Shown here: positions 24,588 to 33,855 of the stretch, piece after piece
Layout: every line of letters begins with the position of its first letter
How positions within the stretch are numbered: position 1 is the first letter of the stretch
Assembly (NCBI RefSeq): GCF_003290025.1
Contig: NZ_QNHG01000004.1
Span: 108,058 to 172,057 of the forward strand
Source: Pseudogemmobacter bohemicus
GTDB lineage: Bacteria > Pseudomonadota > Alphaproteobacteria > Rhodobacterales > Rhodobacteraceae
DNA: 64,000 nt
Reading direction: 5' to 3'
The notes under the pieces: model-generated
What the model was told of the DNA's origin: nothing
Databases searched by the model: none
Seen by the model: the letters and a program-made list of their open reading frames with translations, nothing else
Position numbers and translations under genes: made by a program

Positions 24588-25847
24588 ATGGCCTTCACAA
24601 TCGCCACAACCAGCACCGGCACCGGCACGCGCTACACGCTGGCCGCCAGTTATGATGAGATTTACGTCCCGCGAAGCGCTCTGGTGGTTTCGACCGATGG
24701 CTGGGCCATCATGGGCATCTACAACCATATCCGGGTGACGGTGGCAGGTGAGGTCATCGGCAGCGGCCGGGGGCTGGCGGTCGGCCTCGGAGAGGATTCC
24801 CTCGGCGGGTATATCCATGTCCTGAACGGCGGTGTGGTTTCGGGGACCGAACGCGCCATCTCGGCCTATGGGATTGGCCTGTCCATCATCAATAACGGCA
24901 CGATTTCCTCTGCGGGCAGTGCCATCACCACCGGAAGCGCCAGCGGCACCGTGACCATCCGCAATACGGGCGAAATCAGCGGCAATATGGCGATCAACGT
25001 CAACTCCGCCGCAGCCGGCGCCCGCACCGTGATCTATAACAGCGGCGACATCACCGGGATCAGCAATTCTTTCACCTCCGGTTTGCTGAGTTCGACCACC
25101 ATCTTTAACAGTGGCACCATGGTCGGGAATATCAGCTTTGGTGGCGGCAGCGACGTTTATGACGGGCGCAGCGGCTCGATCAACGGCATCGTTTTCGGCA
25201 ATGCCGGCAATGACGTCTTCATCGGCAATCCGAACCAGGCCGAGACCTTCAATGGCGGCGACGGGGTTGATACGCTTGATTTCCGTTATGCCGGCTCGGT
25301 GATCCTTGCACTGGATCTCAGCCGCGCCAATGCGGGCCAGGCGCTTGGCGATACTTATTTCAATGTCGAGAATATCTTCGGCTCGCAGCAGAATGACATC
25401 CTTACCGGCTCGAATATCAACAATGTGCTGACGGGCGAAGATGGCAATGATTGGCTGCACGGGCGCGGCGGCAATGACATTCTGAGGGGCGGCCCCGGCG
25501 CCGATACCATGGCGGGCGGTGCCGGGAACGACATCTTCCAGTATATGCATATCGACGATGGCGGCGACACGATCATGGATTTCCTGAACATCGCCGGGAA
25601 TAACGACGCGTTCCAGATCTCGGCGGCGGGGTTCGGAGGCGGGCTGGCTGCGGGTGTGCTGGCGGCGTCGGCTTTCCAGTCCGGCGTGAGCAATGTCGCC
25701 GCCAATGCCAATGTGCGGTTCCTCTATCGCACCACCGACAACACGGTCTGGTATGACGCAGATGGCAATGGCGCGGACGCGGCGGTGTTGCTGGCGACGC
25801 TGCAATCCGGCGCCACGCTTTCGAATGCCGATTTCCTGATCTTCTGA
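24588..25847 (+). CDS. RTX calcium-binding protein (host copy)
   Basis: 419 residues, no signal peptide. The first ~200 residues are beta-helix-like repeats (NGGVVSGTERAISAYG, IRNTGEISGNMAINV, NSGDITGIS). RTX nonapeptides follow: FGNAGNDVFIGN, NGGDGVDTLDF, LTGEDGNDWLHGRGGNDILR and GGAGNDIFQ. The end (ADFLIF) suits a type I secretion signal. GGGAGAGAAGCC precedes the ATG. It lies just outside the prophage, has host-like GC content, and shows no protease motif. Likely a surface or secreted protein of unknown role. Confidence 0.82.
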   Translation: MAFTIATTSTGTGTRYTLAASYDEIYVPRSALVVSTDGWAIMGIYNHIRVTVAGEVIGSGRGLAVGLGEDSLGGYIHVLNGGVVSGTERAISAYGIGLSIINNGTISSAGSAITTGSASGTVTIRNTGEISGNMAINVNSAAAGARTVIYNSGDITGISNSFTSGLLSSTTIFNSGTMVGNISFGGGSDVYDGRSGSINGIVFGNAGNDVFIGNPNQAETFNGGDGVDTLDFRYAGSVILALDLSRANAGQALGDTYFNVENIFGSQQNDILTGSNINNVLTGEDGNDWLHGRGGNDILRGGPGADTMAGGAGNDIFQYMHIDDGGDTIMDFLNIAGNNDAFQISAAGFGGGLAAGVLAASAFQSGVSNVAANANVRFLYRTTDNTVWYDADGNGADAAVLLATLQSGATLSNADFLIF

Positions 25848-26073
25848 TCCGGGGCCACCTCCGGCCCGCGCGCTCCGGCGCCGGGCGCGGGTGGTGAGAC
25901 GGGAGGCGACGAGGACGCGACGGGGGAGGCGGCGCGGCAATGCCCTGCCCGCCCCCCTCCAACGGCTTTTCATCCGGCGCGAAATGGTCTAGGCTTCTGC
26001 CATAATCAACGCCAGATCCAGGGGGAGGTCATACCGCCCCAGACAGGATCTGCGATCGGGCAGGAGAAACGCC

Positions 26074-26445
26074 ATGACCAGTATCTGCAAAGCTTTCGGG
26101 CTCGGCCTTGCGCTGACGGCCCTTGTTTCGGGCGTCGTTCCCGGCACCACCAGCCCGGCACAGGCCGGCGATGCCGGGCTCGGCCTCGGGCTCACCTGGG
26201 TCTTCGGCAGCGGTGGCAATGGCGGTCTCGCAGCAGGCGCCAAGATCTTTACCGACCGCAGCAAGGACAATTCCGCCGGCTCGCTGGGGCTGGATTACCA
26301 TTTCGGCTCCTCCTCGCTGCGCCCCAATCTCGGCATCTCCTATATCGGTGATGGTGGCTATGTGGATGCGAGCTTCGGCTATAATATCGGCAATCGCGCT
26401 ATTGATTTCGGCCTTGGCGGCGGCCTGGTGAATTCGGAAGACTAA
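26074..26445 (+). CDS. Secreted/outer-membrane-associated small protein
   Basis: 123 residues. Signal peptide MTSICKAFGLGLALTALVSG...SPAQA then GDAG. The mature part is Gly-rich with alternating strands ending in aromatic residues (LGLDYHFGSSSL, NLGISYIGDG, ASFGYNIGN, DFGLGGGLV), suggestive of a small beta-barrel or surface protein. AGGAGAAACGCC stands before the ATG. No family name assigned. Confidence 0.65.
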   Translation: MTSICKAFGLGLALTALVSGVVPGTTSPAQAGDAGLGLGLTWVFGSGGNGGLAAGAKIFTDRSKDNSAGSLGLDYHFGSSSLRPNLGISYIGDGGYVDASFGYNIGNRAIDFGLGGGLVNSED

Positions 26446-26651
26446 GCCCAGCAAACCAGGCGGGGCACGGGCAGTTGCCCCGCCCCGGCAGATGCGCAAC
26501 AGGCCTTCACGTTCCCCGGGGCCGAAACCCGCCAGGGCAGGATCCGGGGCCCTGCCCTCTGCCGGCCGCATCCTGCCGGCCTCTGCGGCGGAACCGTCAG
26601 GGCCGGCTTTTTTGCGCTACCGGGGATGAGGTTGGGTTTTCCCTTTCCCGG

Positions 26652-27713
26652 AACTCAGTTGCACAAATCACCTGCTGACCGGACTTTCTCTTTCCCGGGA
26701 CAGACTTAGCCCACGACTTCAGTGAGAGATATGCCGGGCGCCGTGAAGCCGTTCAGGACGGCGACACGGACCTGGAACTCGGCCACCTGACGGTCGAAAT
26801 CCCGCGCCATGAGGCGCTGACCCAGCAGTTTCACACAGTTCATCTTCGTTTCTGCGCGGCTCCGGCGGTGATAGCCGCTCCATCGTCGCCAGATGGTCCT
26901 GCCGAAGCGCCGTGATGCGCGCAGGGCCTCGTTGCGGGCGATCGGGCCGGAGGTGTCGGGCCTCCGGGGCCTGGCGTTCTTTCGGGGAGGGATGATCGCG
27001 GTGGCACCTCGGGCGGCGATGGCACCATGGCATTTTCGGGTGTCGAAGGCACCGTCGGCGGTGACGCTGCCGATCTCCTGATCGGGCGGGATCTGGTCGG
27101 GCAGTTCGGGCAGCATGGGTGCGTCACCGACGTCGCCTGTGGTGAACCCGGCCGCCCGGATCTCCACTGTTTTCTCGTCAATTCCGATGTGGATCTTACG
27201 CCAGACGCGCCGTTTCGGGCCGCCGTGCTTGTGGGCGTTCCATTCGCCTTCGCCTTCGACCTTGATTCCGGTGCTGTCGATCAGCAGGTGCAGCGGCCCT
27301 TGCGATCCGCGATACGGGATGTTGACCTTCAGGGTCTTCTGGCGCCGCGACAGCGTGCTGAAGTTCGGCACCGCCCAGTCAAGGCCGATCAGACGCAAAA
27401 GGCTCTCGACGAACCCTGTCGTTTGCCGCAGCGCCATGCCGGACAGCACCTTCATCGTCAGGCAGGTCTGGGATGGCGGTATCGCTGTAGTCCGCCTGCC
27501 GTCCACGCTTCCCCATCGGCGCTTCCCCGTCGGTGCAGCCTCCCAGGTCATGGCGGGGTCGTACCAAATCGTCAGCGAGCCGCGACGCTTCAGCGCTGTG
27601 TTATATGCGGGCCGGTTCCTGGTCTTGTAGGCGGGTGTGGGTCGGCTCAGGCCGACCAGCTGTCACGCTGGATTCACAACATGAACCCCTCGTCAGATTT
27701 ATGCAACAGAGCC
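26652..27713 (-). mobile_element. IS5 family element (IS903-like group), probably inactive
   Basis: The right end, read on the minus strand, begins GGCTCTGTTGCATAAATCTG, typical of IS903-group ends; the left end has the matching GTTGCACAAATC at 26658. The length of about 1.06 kb is normal. The transposase N-terminus is damaged (see next entry). Confidence 0.8.
26706..27551 (-). pseudogene. IS5 family transposase with damaged N-terminus
   Basis: The 281-residue open part holds the DDE core: LLIDSTGIKVEGEGEW (first Asp), ASVTADGAFD-like GSVTADGAFDTRKCH (second Asp) and RRWSGYHRRSRAETKMNCVK (Glu). Upstream, to about 27,640, the same frame continues without a start (NTALKRRGSLTIWYDPAMTW). Near 27,500 about 15 codons read in the wrong frame: a duplicated GGGGAAGCG adds ~14 bases and an extra C further on restores the frame; the intact wording GKRGRQADYSDTAI is visible in another frame. 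The catalytic domain is complete, but the DNA-binding start is probably not functional. Confidence 0.8.
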
Positions 27714-27919
27714 ATTTCCCGGCGATCGCCAGCGCATGGGGACGGTTCCGGGCGTGCCGGGTGGCGTGAGGCGGTTCATACGCACGCCCCAGGTTCGGGA
27801 GGGCCTGCGGCACGATGCGGCTCTGACCCTCTGCCGGTCGCAGTCCCTCGCGATGATGCGCGCGCCGGGGCGTTGGCGCCGGGCAGGGGAACGCCAGCGG
27901 TTCGGGGGAACCTGCGCGG

Positions 27920-28640
27920 TCATCCTGGCGCCCCCGAAGCCTCGCCGGTGCTATCCGGACCGTTTTCGCCCAAACCGTTTGCAGGCGCGCAGCGCCTCGT
28001 TACGGGCCTGGGGGCAGGGATCTGGCCCTTCCACTCCCTGGCATTCCGGCACGGCGGTATGATCGCATTGGCGCCTCGGGCCGCGATGGCGCCGTGGCAG
28101 CTCCTGGTGTGACACAGGTCATCGGCGGTGACGCTGCCGATCCGCTCATTGAGCGGGATCTGTGCCAGCAAGCCCGGGCAGACCGCCTCGCCGGTCCGTT
28201 TGAGCCGCATGCCGCCGGTTTCCCGGACCGGTGGCGGAACATGGCCCGATGTCCACCAGCAGATGGGGCGGGCCGCAGGGCGCGCGATACGGGGTCTGAC
28301 CCTTCAGGCCTCCGCAGGCTTACGCGGTCGCACCGGGGCCACGGTCCGGCTCCGATCTGCCTGCGGCATGAGGTGGATCAATGAGCCTTCCGGTGGAGGG
28401 ATCGCCCGATGAAGGGCACCGTCCAACCGGGACCAGACAGGGCCAGCAGGCTCTCCACAAACCCTGCCGTTTGCCGAAGCGGCAACCGGAACAGCAGCTT
28501 GACCTGAAGGCAGAACTGAATGGCAGCCGCCGGGACCCTCTCAGGATAACCCGGCCTGCCGTTCGGGGCTTTGCCGCACGGGGCCGCGAACCGGGCCATC
28601 TCCGGGTCAAACCACACCATCAGCGCGCCACGGCGCTTCA
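27920..28640 (-). pseudogene. Decayed IS5 family transposase, copy 1
   Basis: Broken frames on the minus strand still match the IS5 transposase: VWFDPEMARFAAPCGKAPNG and LRQTAGFVESLLALSGPGW near 28,440-28,620, then SVTADDLCHTRSCHGAIAAR and GANAIIPPCRNAREWKG near 28,000-28,150. No intact gene remains. Nearly the same DNA occurs at 38,630-39,262 (copy 2), so the two come from one degenerate family. Confidence 0.75.
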
Positions 28641-28992
28641 GGGCATGACTGTAGCCGATCAGTCCGGTGTTCGGAAATCAGGGGCAGGTTTTTCATGGGG
28701 CAAGCCTGACCCGCTGACGCGCAAACAGGAACCCGTGCGCCGAGGGAATTGCGCGACAAAGCCGGCCCAAACCGGCACAGCGCAACAACCCTGTAAACGC
28801 CGCATGGTGGTAACGGCTTGAATTTCGCCCACCAGCCGGATAATCGGGTTCAAGGGGGTCACATTCCGGTTTGGAATACGGACGCCCTTCTCCCCGTTTT
28901 CCGCGCTGAGTGGCGGTCCGCTCTTGCAGCTGCCGTCCCTGCACAAGGAAAATGACGGGCAGAACATCATTCAGCCGCGACCGGGGGCCGCC
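28640..28992. other. Intergenic region, no gene seen
   Basis: About 350 bases between the decayed IS5 copy and the DUF6324 gene. Both strands have open frames but none is recognisable. Confidence 0.35.
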
Positions 28993-29220
28993 ATGGGCAT
29001 CAACAAACAAAGCGATATCGCCGCGAATATCCAGATCGGGCCGACCGATGCCGGAATGGTGAGGATCTATATAGAGGCCGAAGGCGGCGTGGACCTGCCG
29101 CTGGATTTCGATCCGGAAGAGGCCGAAGAGATTGCCGAGGAACTGCGTGCGGCGGCGGAAGCGGCGCGGCTGATGGCCGACCAGGGTGGCAAGAGCGGCG
29201 GCAAACCGAGGCGCCGCTGA
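28993..29220 (+). CDS. DUF6324-like small acidic protein
   Basis: 75 residues starting MGINKQSDIAANIQIGPTD, then MVRIYIEAEGGVDLPLDFDP and a helical EEAEEIAEELRAAAEAARLM; the tail is basic. This matches a small family known from Rhodobacteraceae (I recall it as DUF6324); its function is unknown. ATG 28993 is chosen where the conserved MGIN start lies; a longer in-frame ATG at 28924 has no support. Confidence 0.7.
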   Translation: MGINKQSDIAANIQIGPTDAGMVRIYIEAEGGVDLPLDFDPEEAEEIAEELRAAAEAARLMADQGGKSGGKPRRR

Positions 29221-29252
29221 ACATGGCGCGCTGACGACGCCAGCGGCGCCAC

Positions 29253-29315
29253 AAATTCCTTGAAAGGAATTTGACCGTTTTCTTCAAAGAAAACGGCCGC
29301 CAGTTTCCTGGCGGC
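29253..29315. terminator. Three back-to-back hairpins between convergent genes
   Basis: Three perfect short palindromes follow each other: AAATTCCTTGAAAGGAATTT, CCGTTTTCTTCAAAGAAAAC(GG) and GCCGCCAGTTTCCTGGCGGC. They lie between the convergent genes ending at 29220 and 29338 and probably act as a two-way terminator. Confidence 0.7.
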
Positions 29316-29337
29316 GCGTCTGTTGCAAGGGCTGCGG

Positions 29338-30387
29338 TCAGCCGCGTCTGCCGCGGCGTTCGCGCTTTGCCGGGCCTTCGCCATCGGTGCCATCCGAGGC
29401 CGAGGAAAAGCCGCCCAGCTTTGCCGCCACCTCTTCGAGGCTCGGCGCCGGGCCGCGCGGGGTTTCCTCCAGCGCGCGCCGCATTGCCTTCAGATGCTCG
29501 GGCATGGTGCCGCAGCACCCACCGATGATCTTGACCCCGGCATCGCGCGCCATCACCGCATAGACACCCATCAGCTCGGGCGTGCCGTCATAATGGATAT
29601 GGCCGTCATGGTATTTCGGGATGCCGGCATTCCCCTTGGCCACCACCGGCCGCGTCGTGCCGGTCGCGATGAACCCCATCACCGTGCGCATCAGATCCGA
29701 GGCCCCCACCCCGCAATTCGCGCCGAAAGCCAGCGGCGGCTCGGGAATCTTCTCGACCAGCTCTGCCATCGCAGCCGAAGTCACCCCCATCATCGTGCGC
29801 CCGGCGGTGTCGAAGCTCATGGTTCCGACCCAGGGCATGCCCGCAAGCTTGGCAGCCTCGGCGGCGGCGCGGTATTCTTCGGGGGCGGAAATCGTCTCGA
29901 TCCAGAGCACATCGGCACCGCCCGCCTTCAGCCCCTCGGCCTGCTCATGGAACATCTCGACCGCCAGCGCATGGGTCAGCGTACCCATCGGCTCGAAAAT
30001 ATCGCCCGTGGGGCCAACCGAACCCGCGACCACCACCCTACGGCCCGAAGCATCGGCGATCTCGCGGCCAAGCGCCGCACCAACCTTGTTCAGCTCATGC
30101 ACGCGGCCTTGCGCATTATGCAGCTTCAGCCGCGAGGCATTGCCGCCAAAAGTATTCGTGAGAAAGATATCCGAACCCGCCTCGACCGCATTGCGGTAAA
30201 GGGTACGGATATTGTCGGGCCGGTCCACATTCCACAATTCCGGCGGCTCGCCCGATTCCAGCCCCATATTGAAGAGATTGGTGCCGGTTGCGCCATCCGC
30301 CATCAGCCAGTCGCGGGTCGCCAGCAGCTGGCTCAGAGCGTCTTTCGTCTTCGGGGCATCATTCGCCTTCGGGGCGTCATTCGTCAT
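29338..30387 (-). CDS. bmt: Betaine-homocysteine S-methyltransferase
   Basis: About 349 residues of the homocysteine methyltransferase (pfam S-methyl_trans) fold. MADGATGTNLFNMGLESGEP (about 29-48) is the barrel start; zinc is bound by Cys in FGANCGVGASD and by the Cys pair in GGCCGTMPEH. The short alphaproteobacterial type transfers methyl from glycine betaine to homocysteine, giving methionine and dimethylglycine. ATG 30387 has AGG seven bases upstream. The N-terminus carries a recent tandem duplication of NDAPK (NDAPKANDAPKTKDA). The Lys/Arg-rich tail is non-conserved. Confidence 0.9.
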   Translation of the reverse strand: MTNDAPKANDAPKTKDALSQLLATRDWLMADGATGTNLFNMGLESGEPPELWNVDRPDNIRTLYRNAVEAGSDIFLTNTFGGNASRLKLHNAQGRVHELNKVGAALGREIADASGRRVVVAGSVGPTGDIFEPMGTLTHALAVEMFHEQAEGLKAGGADVLWIETISAPEEYRAAAEAAKLAGMPWVGTMSFDTAGRTMMGVTSAAMAELVEKIPEPPLAFGANCGVGASDLMRTVMGFIATGTTRPVVAKGNAGIPKYHDGHIHYDGTPELMGVYAVMARDAGVKIIGGCCGTMPEHLKAMRRALEETPRGPAPSLEEVAAKLGGFSSASDGTDGEGPAKRERRGRRG

Positions 30388-30578
30388 CGGAGACCCTTTC
30401 CTCACGATTTGCGCCGCGCATCAGGCGGCGTCGAGAACTTTCCTGCCATGCCGGTTCCGGGCGCACAATCACGATCCCGACGCCACCTGAACGCAAAACG
30501 CCGCGCCAGGGCTTTCTGCCCGCGCGGCGTCGGATATCCGGGCCCGGCCGGCATATGCCGGGCAGAGCCGCCGCGGCC

Positions 30579-30893
30579 TCAGACCTCGTTCAGCAGTTGC
30601 GCCTTGGCCACCGGCATCAGCTCGGTCAGCTTTGCGCGGATCTGATCGGCGCTGACGCGGTCACCCAGATCGGCCGCGAGTTTGCGCACCACATCCTCGG
30701 AACCGGCCTCTTCGAAATCGGCAGCCACGACTTCCAGCGCATATGCATTGGCTTCATCGCCCGATTTACCAAGCAATTCGGCCGCCCAGAGACCGGCCAG
30801 TTTGTTGCGCCGCGCCTCCGCCCGGAACTGCATCTCGCTGTCATGCGCGAATTTGGCCTCGAATGCGTTTTCGCGGTCGTCAAAAGTGCTCAT
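30579..30893 (-). CDS. DUF1476 protein, F1-ATPase inhibitor zeta subunit
   Basis: 104 residues with the whole family pattern: MSTFDDRENAFEAKFAHDSE, RNKLAGLWAAELLGKSGDEA and RKLAADLGDRVSADQIRAKL. In Paracoccus denitrificans this protein (zeta) blocks the reverse ATP hydrolysis of F1Fo, with its N-terminus entering the catalytic interface. Divergent from purC, which is the usual arrangement in this family of bacteria. Confidence 0.93.
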   Translation of the reverse strand: MSTFDDRENAFEAKFAHDSEMQFRAEARRNKLAGLWAAELLGKSGDEANAYALEVVAADFEEAGSEDVVRKLAADLGDRVSADQIRAKLTELMPVAKAQLLNEV

Positions 30894-31173
30894 GGAATCT
30901 CTCCGCTCCCGTTCGGGGTCACTTGGTTCACGGTCTCATTCCCCATATGCCCATCGCCCCCGCCGCCTGCAAGAAGAAAGCCCAGGACAATATGCGTGTC
31001 CGGGCGCTTTGACGCCTGCGGGGGCGGGTATGGCAAGGCTGTGGCCCAGCCTGATCCTCCAGCCTGCACCCCCAGCCTGCTCCCTTGCTCTGCCCCGGGG
31101 CCTCGGCTATAGGCCAGAGCAATTCCCGGGGTGGCGCAGCCGCCCCTTTCGTCATTTCCGCTCAAGGGTCACC

Positions 31174-31959
31174 ATGGCAAGACGCAAGAAGGTCTATGAG
31201 GGCAAGGCAAAGATCCTGTTCGAGGGACCGGAACCCGGTACGCTGATCCAGTATTTCAAGGATGACGAGAACGGCCCCGAGGCAGGCGGAGCGACGGGGG
31301 CGGCCAATGTCGCGCCGATCTCAGCCGCGTCCGAGGGCAAGGGCGTGCTGAACAACCGCCTGTCGGAATTCTTCATGGCCGGGCTGAACAATATCGGCGT
31401 GCCGACCCATTTCATCCGCCGCCTGAACATGCGCGAGCAGCTGGTGCGGATGGCCGAGATCATCCCGCTGGAGATCCTCGTGCGGAATTTCGCAACCGGC
31501 GGCATCTCGCAGCGGCTGGGGATTCCGGAAGGCATGGGCCTGCCGCGTCCTATCGTGGAATATTACTTCAAGGATGAGAAACTCGGCTCACCGCTGGTGA
31601 CCGAGGAACATATCATCGCCTTTGGCTGGGGCAATCAGCAGGATCTCGATGATATCGTCGAGCTGTCACTCAGGGTGAATGACTTCCTGTCGGGCGTCAT
31701 GCTGGGGGTCGGTGTGCGGCTGATGGATTTCCGGATCGAGATCGGCCGGGTCTGGGATGGCGATTATATGCGGCTGATCCTCGCCGATGAGATTTCGCCC
31801 GATTCCATGACGCTGTGGGATCTGCGCCAGCCTGAGCGTGCCGATGGATCGGTGCCCGAGCCGGGGCCCCTGCCCGATGTCTATGCGGAACTGGCACGGC
31901 GGATCGGCGTGCTGCCCTCGAATGTCACGCATGTCTCGAAACAGTCGCTGATCAACTGA
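31174..31959 (+). CDS. purC: Phosphoribosylaminoimidazole-succinocarboxamide (SAICAR) synthase
   Basis: 261 residues. Purine pathway step joining CAIR and aspartate with ATP. Motifs: RRKKVYEGKAKILFEGPEPG at the start, GKGVLNNRLSEFFM, PLEILVRNFATGGISQRLGI, and the ATP/Mg part DFRIEIGRVWDGDY with ILADEISPDSMTLWD. Between KDDENGP and EGKGVLN there is a Gly/Ala-rich stretch of ~20 residues (EAGGATGAANVAPISAA) where related enzymes I recall have a short TAFN-type loop, so this is an unusual variant of the substrate loop. The zeta gene is divergent upstream and purS is downstream. Confidence 0.9.
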   Translation: MARRKKVYEGKAKILFEGPEPGTLIQYFKDDENGPEAGGATGAANVAPISAASEGKGVLNNRLSEFFMAGLNNIGVPTHFIRRLNMREQLVRMAEIIPLEILVRNFATGGISQRLGIPEGMGLPRPIVEYYFKDEKLGSPLVTEEHIIAFGWGNQQDLDDIVELSLRVNDFLSGVMLGVGVRLMDFRIEIGRVWDGDYMRLILADEISPDSMTLWDLRQPERADGSVPEPGPLPDVYAELARRIGVLPSNVTHVSKQSLIN

Positions 31960-32056
31960 GGCGCCAGCCCTGTTGACCAGCCCCGTTGATACAGTTGCCC
32001 CTTGCGCGCCCTGCCGGTATGAGGGGCGCGATCCATTCCAGAGCCCGGAGGCCCCG

Positions 32057-32296
32057 ATGAAAGCCCGCGTCACTGTCATGCTGAAAAACGGCGTTCTCGA
32101 TCCTCAGGGCGAGGCGATCCGTCATGCGCTTGGCGCGCTTGGTTTTGCCGGCGTCGAGGGCGTGCGCCAGGGCAAGGTGATCGAGCTGGATCTGGCAGCG
32201 CGTGACAAGGCGGCGGCAGAGGCCGATGTGCAGACCATGTGCGAGAAGCTGCTCGCGAATACGGTGATCGAAGGATATAAGGTTGAGATCCTGTAA
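32057..32296 (+). CDS. purS: Phosphoribosylformylglycinamidine synthase, PurS subunit
   Basis: 79 residues, the normal length. MKARVTVMLKNGVLDPQGEA, GFAGVEGVRQGKVIELDL and CEKLLANTVIEGYKVEIL are all family-typical. PurS bridges PurL and PurQ in the FGAR amidotransferase. GGAGGCCCCG precedes the ATG. purQ normally follows; here a Mu-like remnant begins about 100 bases later and purQ is absent from the window. Confidence 0.95.
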   Translation: MKARVTVMLKNGVLDPQGEAIRHALGALGFAGVEGVRQGKVIELDLAARDKAAAEADVQTMCEKLLANTVIEGYKVEIL

Positions 32297-32472
32297 GGTC
32301 TGGCTGGCCCTGTAAGATCTGGCTGACCGGGACTGGGGGCGCTGCCCCCGGCTGCCTTTGGCAGCCTCCCCCGGGATATTTTCGGACAGTGAAGCGCAAC
32401 TAATTAATCCGCAATTTGCCGCAATCGGCTGTCGCACGTCAAATCTTTATATTTCAGCGGGTTATGCTGTTT

Positions 32473-32505
32473 GATTGCGGTGTAATTTGTTACACTGCCG
32501 CAATC
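32473..32505. promoter_or_regulatory. Palindrome near the Mu-like left end
   Basis: GATTGCGG-TGTAA-tttg-TTACA-ctg-CCGCAATC is a near-perfect inverted repeat. Its half-site recurs at 32,410, 32,419 and 32,549 and in altered form at the right end. Probably a repressor or transposase binding site. Confidence 0.6.
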
Positions 32506-32621
32506 TGTAAGTTATTGATTTTATTATATTGAGTGAAAGTCTGGCAACGATTGCGGCAAGCTCTAGCTGCTGAAGAACTCGTTGAACACCATCTCATTCA
32601 GGCACTGGTTGGGGTCGCCGC

Positions 32622-32879
32622 GAACGGATCTGCGATGACGAGGCGTTGATCGGCTGGCTTCGCAAATACCATAAGGTGGACAGCCTGCGCTTTGTCACCC
32701 TGGACGCGGCCCGCAAGATCATCACCGCGCTGAAAGCCTGGAAGGCGAGGACCGCCAGGGCGGCATGTTCCCAGCGGCAGGTGATCGGAGAGAGGGCGGG
32801 CGATTTGCCCGCCCTTGCTCGTTTTGGCGTCCGTCTCAGCACCGCGCCCAAATCCCGCCGAAGAGGCCCCCCGAACTGA
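32622..32879 (+). pseudogene. GemA (Mu gp16-like, DUF1018) C-terminal fragment
   Basis: In-frame ERICDDEALIGWLRKYHKVD then SLRFVTLDAARKIITALKAW is the end of the GemA/gp16 family. No start or N-terminal part remains; sequence beyond about 32,755 is not family-like. Confidence 0.7.
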
Positions 32880-33028
32880 TCCCAGAACGCCATCTTCCGA
32901 TTTTGGCTACCCGGATACCAAAACAGGACGCAGCCCGTTTAATTTTGCCGGAAACCCATTTAATTTTGCAATTCTGGATCGGGGTGACCGACCTTGCCTT
33001 TTTCACGCATCCTGATCATGCTTTTCGG

Positions 33029-33282
33029 GCAGGCGTGACACGGTAATATTCTCGCGGCCGTAGCACGATCATCTGATCGGAGCGCTATGCAGGGTTTCCA
33101 GGCAACCGGACTGCGGGGCCCTGCCGTCTGCATCAGCCCCGTTGCGCAGTGTGAGGCCTTCTGGCACCATGCAGGAGCAGGCGTGACGCGGTGATATTCT
33201 CCCGGCCGTATCACGGTCAGCCGACCGGAGCGCCATGCAGGGTTGCCGGGAAACCGGATCGGGAGGCCCTGCCGTCTGCATC
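33029..33282 (+). repeat. Two direct repeats of ~105 bp, period 148
   Basis: Copies at 33029-33134 and 33177-33282 share GCAGGCGTGAC, CGGCCGTA, ATGCAGGGTT and CCCTGCCGTCTGCATC at about 80% identity. They lie inside the Mu-like remnant and have no coding sense I can find. Confidence 0.75.
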
Positions 33283-33398
33283 TGCTGACATCGGTTTACA
33301 ACCTCGGCCCCCCGCAAACCGTTGTGGCTTATCCCGACTTATCTCGCGTTGTTACACCTTGTCCTGAACGGGCTTTAGCCCGTCAGTTACCAAGGGAC

Positions 33399-33587
33399 AT
33401 GTTCATGCTCGTCAACCGGGAAAGCCTTGATCTCGCCTTCAAGGGCTTCAAAACCGTCTATTCCGATGCCTGTCTCGCTGCGCCGTCGCATTTCGACAAG
33501 ATCGCGATGACGGTGCCCAGTTCCAGCCGCGATGAAACCTATGGCTGGCTGGGACATCCTCGACCGGATCGGCAGCCAGACCTATGA
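33399..33587 (+). pseudogene. Mu-like major head protein gpT, N-terminal fragment
   Basis: MLVNRESLDLAFKGFKTVYS then AAPSHFDKIAMTVPSSSRDE and TYGWLG are the start of the gpT head-protein family; after TYGWLG the similarity ends abruptly and the frame closes 9 codons later. The gene has lost most of its length by an internal deletion. Confidence 0.75.
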
Positions 33588-33705
33588 CCAGATCGTGAGC
33601 GCAGTTCGCGCCGCATTTCCGGCCGAGCGTTGGATCTCGCGGTCCTCGATCAGCAGGTGGTGGCAGCGCTTCAACCACGCCACAGCGCAGCCCTCAACCG
33701 GCTGA
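33553..33705 (+). pseudogene. Mu-like helix-turn-helix protein fragment (DUF3486-like)
   Basis: Directly after the gpT break, another frame reads DILDRIGSQTYDQIVSAVRA then WISRSSISRWWQRFNHATAQ and stops at 33,703-33,705. The ISRSSISRW part resembles the helix-turn-helix of Mu gp27-type (DUF3486) packaging proteins. Short and without a start. Confidence 0.45.
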
Positions 33706-33855
33706 TTCTAGCTTACACCAGTAAATCCCGGAAATAGTCGCCTTCAGCGAGCCATTGCAGCCTAATTGGTAACACTGCGGATTAATTGGTTACACAACAA
33801 CAGATGAAATGGCTGTAAGATGAATAGGTGGGGGGCTCTTTCGGGGCGCCTTTTT

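Larger units (their letters stand above)
32398..33795 (+). mobile_element. Deletion derivative of a Mu-like transposable phage, both ends kept
   Basis: About 1.4 kb. The left end AACTAATTAATCCGCAATTT and the right end read in reverse, AACCAATTAATCCGCAGTGT, are imperfect inverted repeats. Several CCGCAAT/ATTGCGG words cluster within 32,408-32,555, as transposase or repressor sites do at Mu ends. Inside are fragments of three Mu-like genes in the same direction: the C-terminus of GemA, the N-terminus of the head protein gpT and a DUF3486-like helix-turn-helix piece. It must have arisen by large internal deletions. Confidence 0.72.

Noticed and set aside
24573-25973. A 466-codon minus-strand frame.
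   Set aside because: It is the mirror of the RTX gene at 24588-25847; repeats in that gene keep the opposite frame open.
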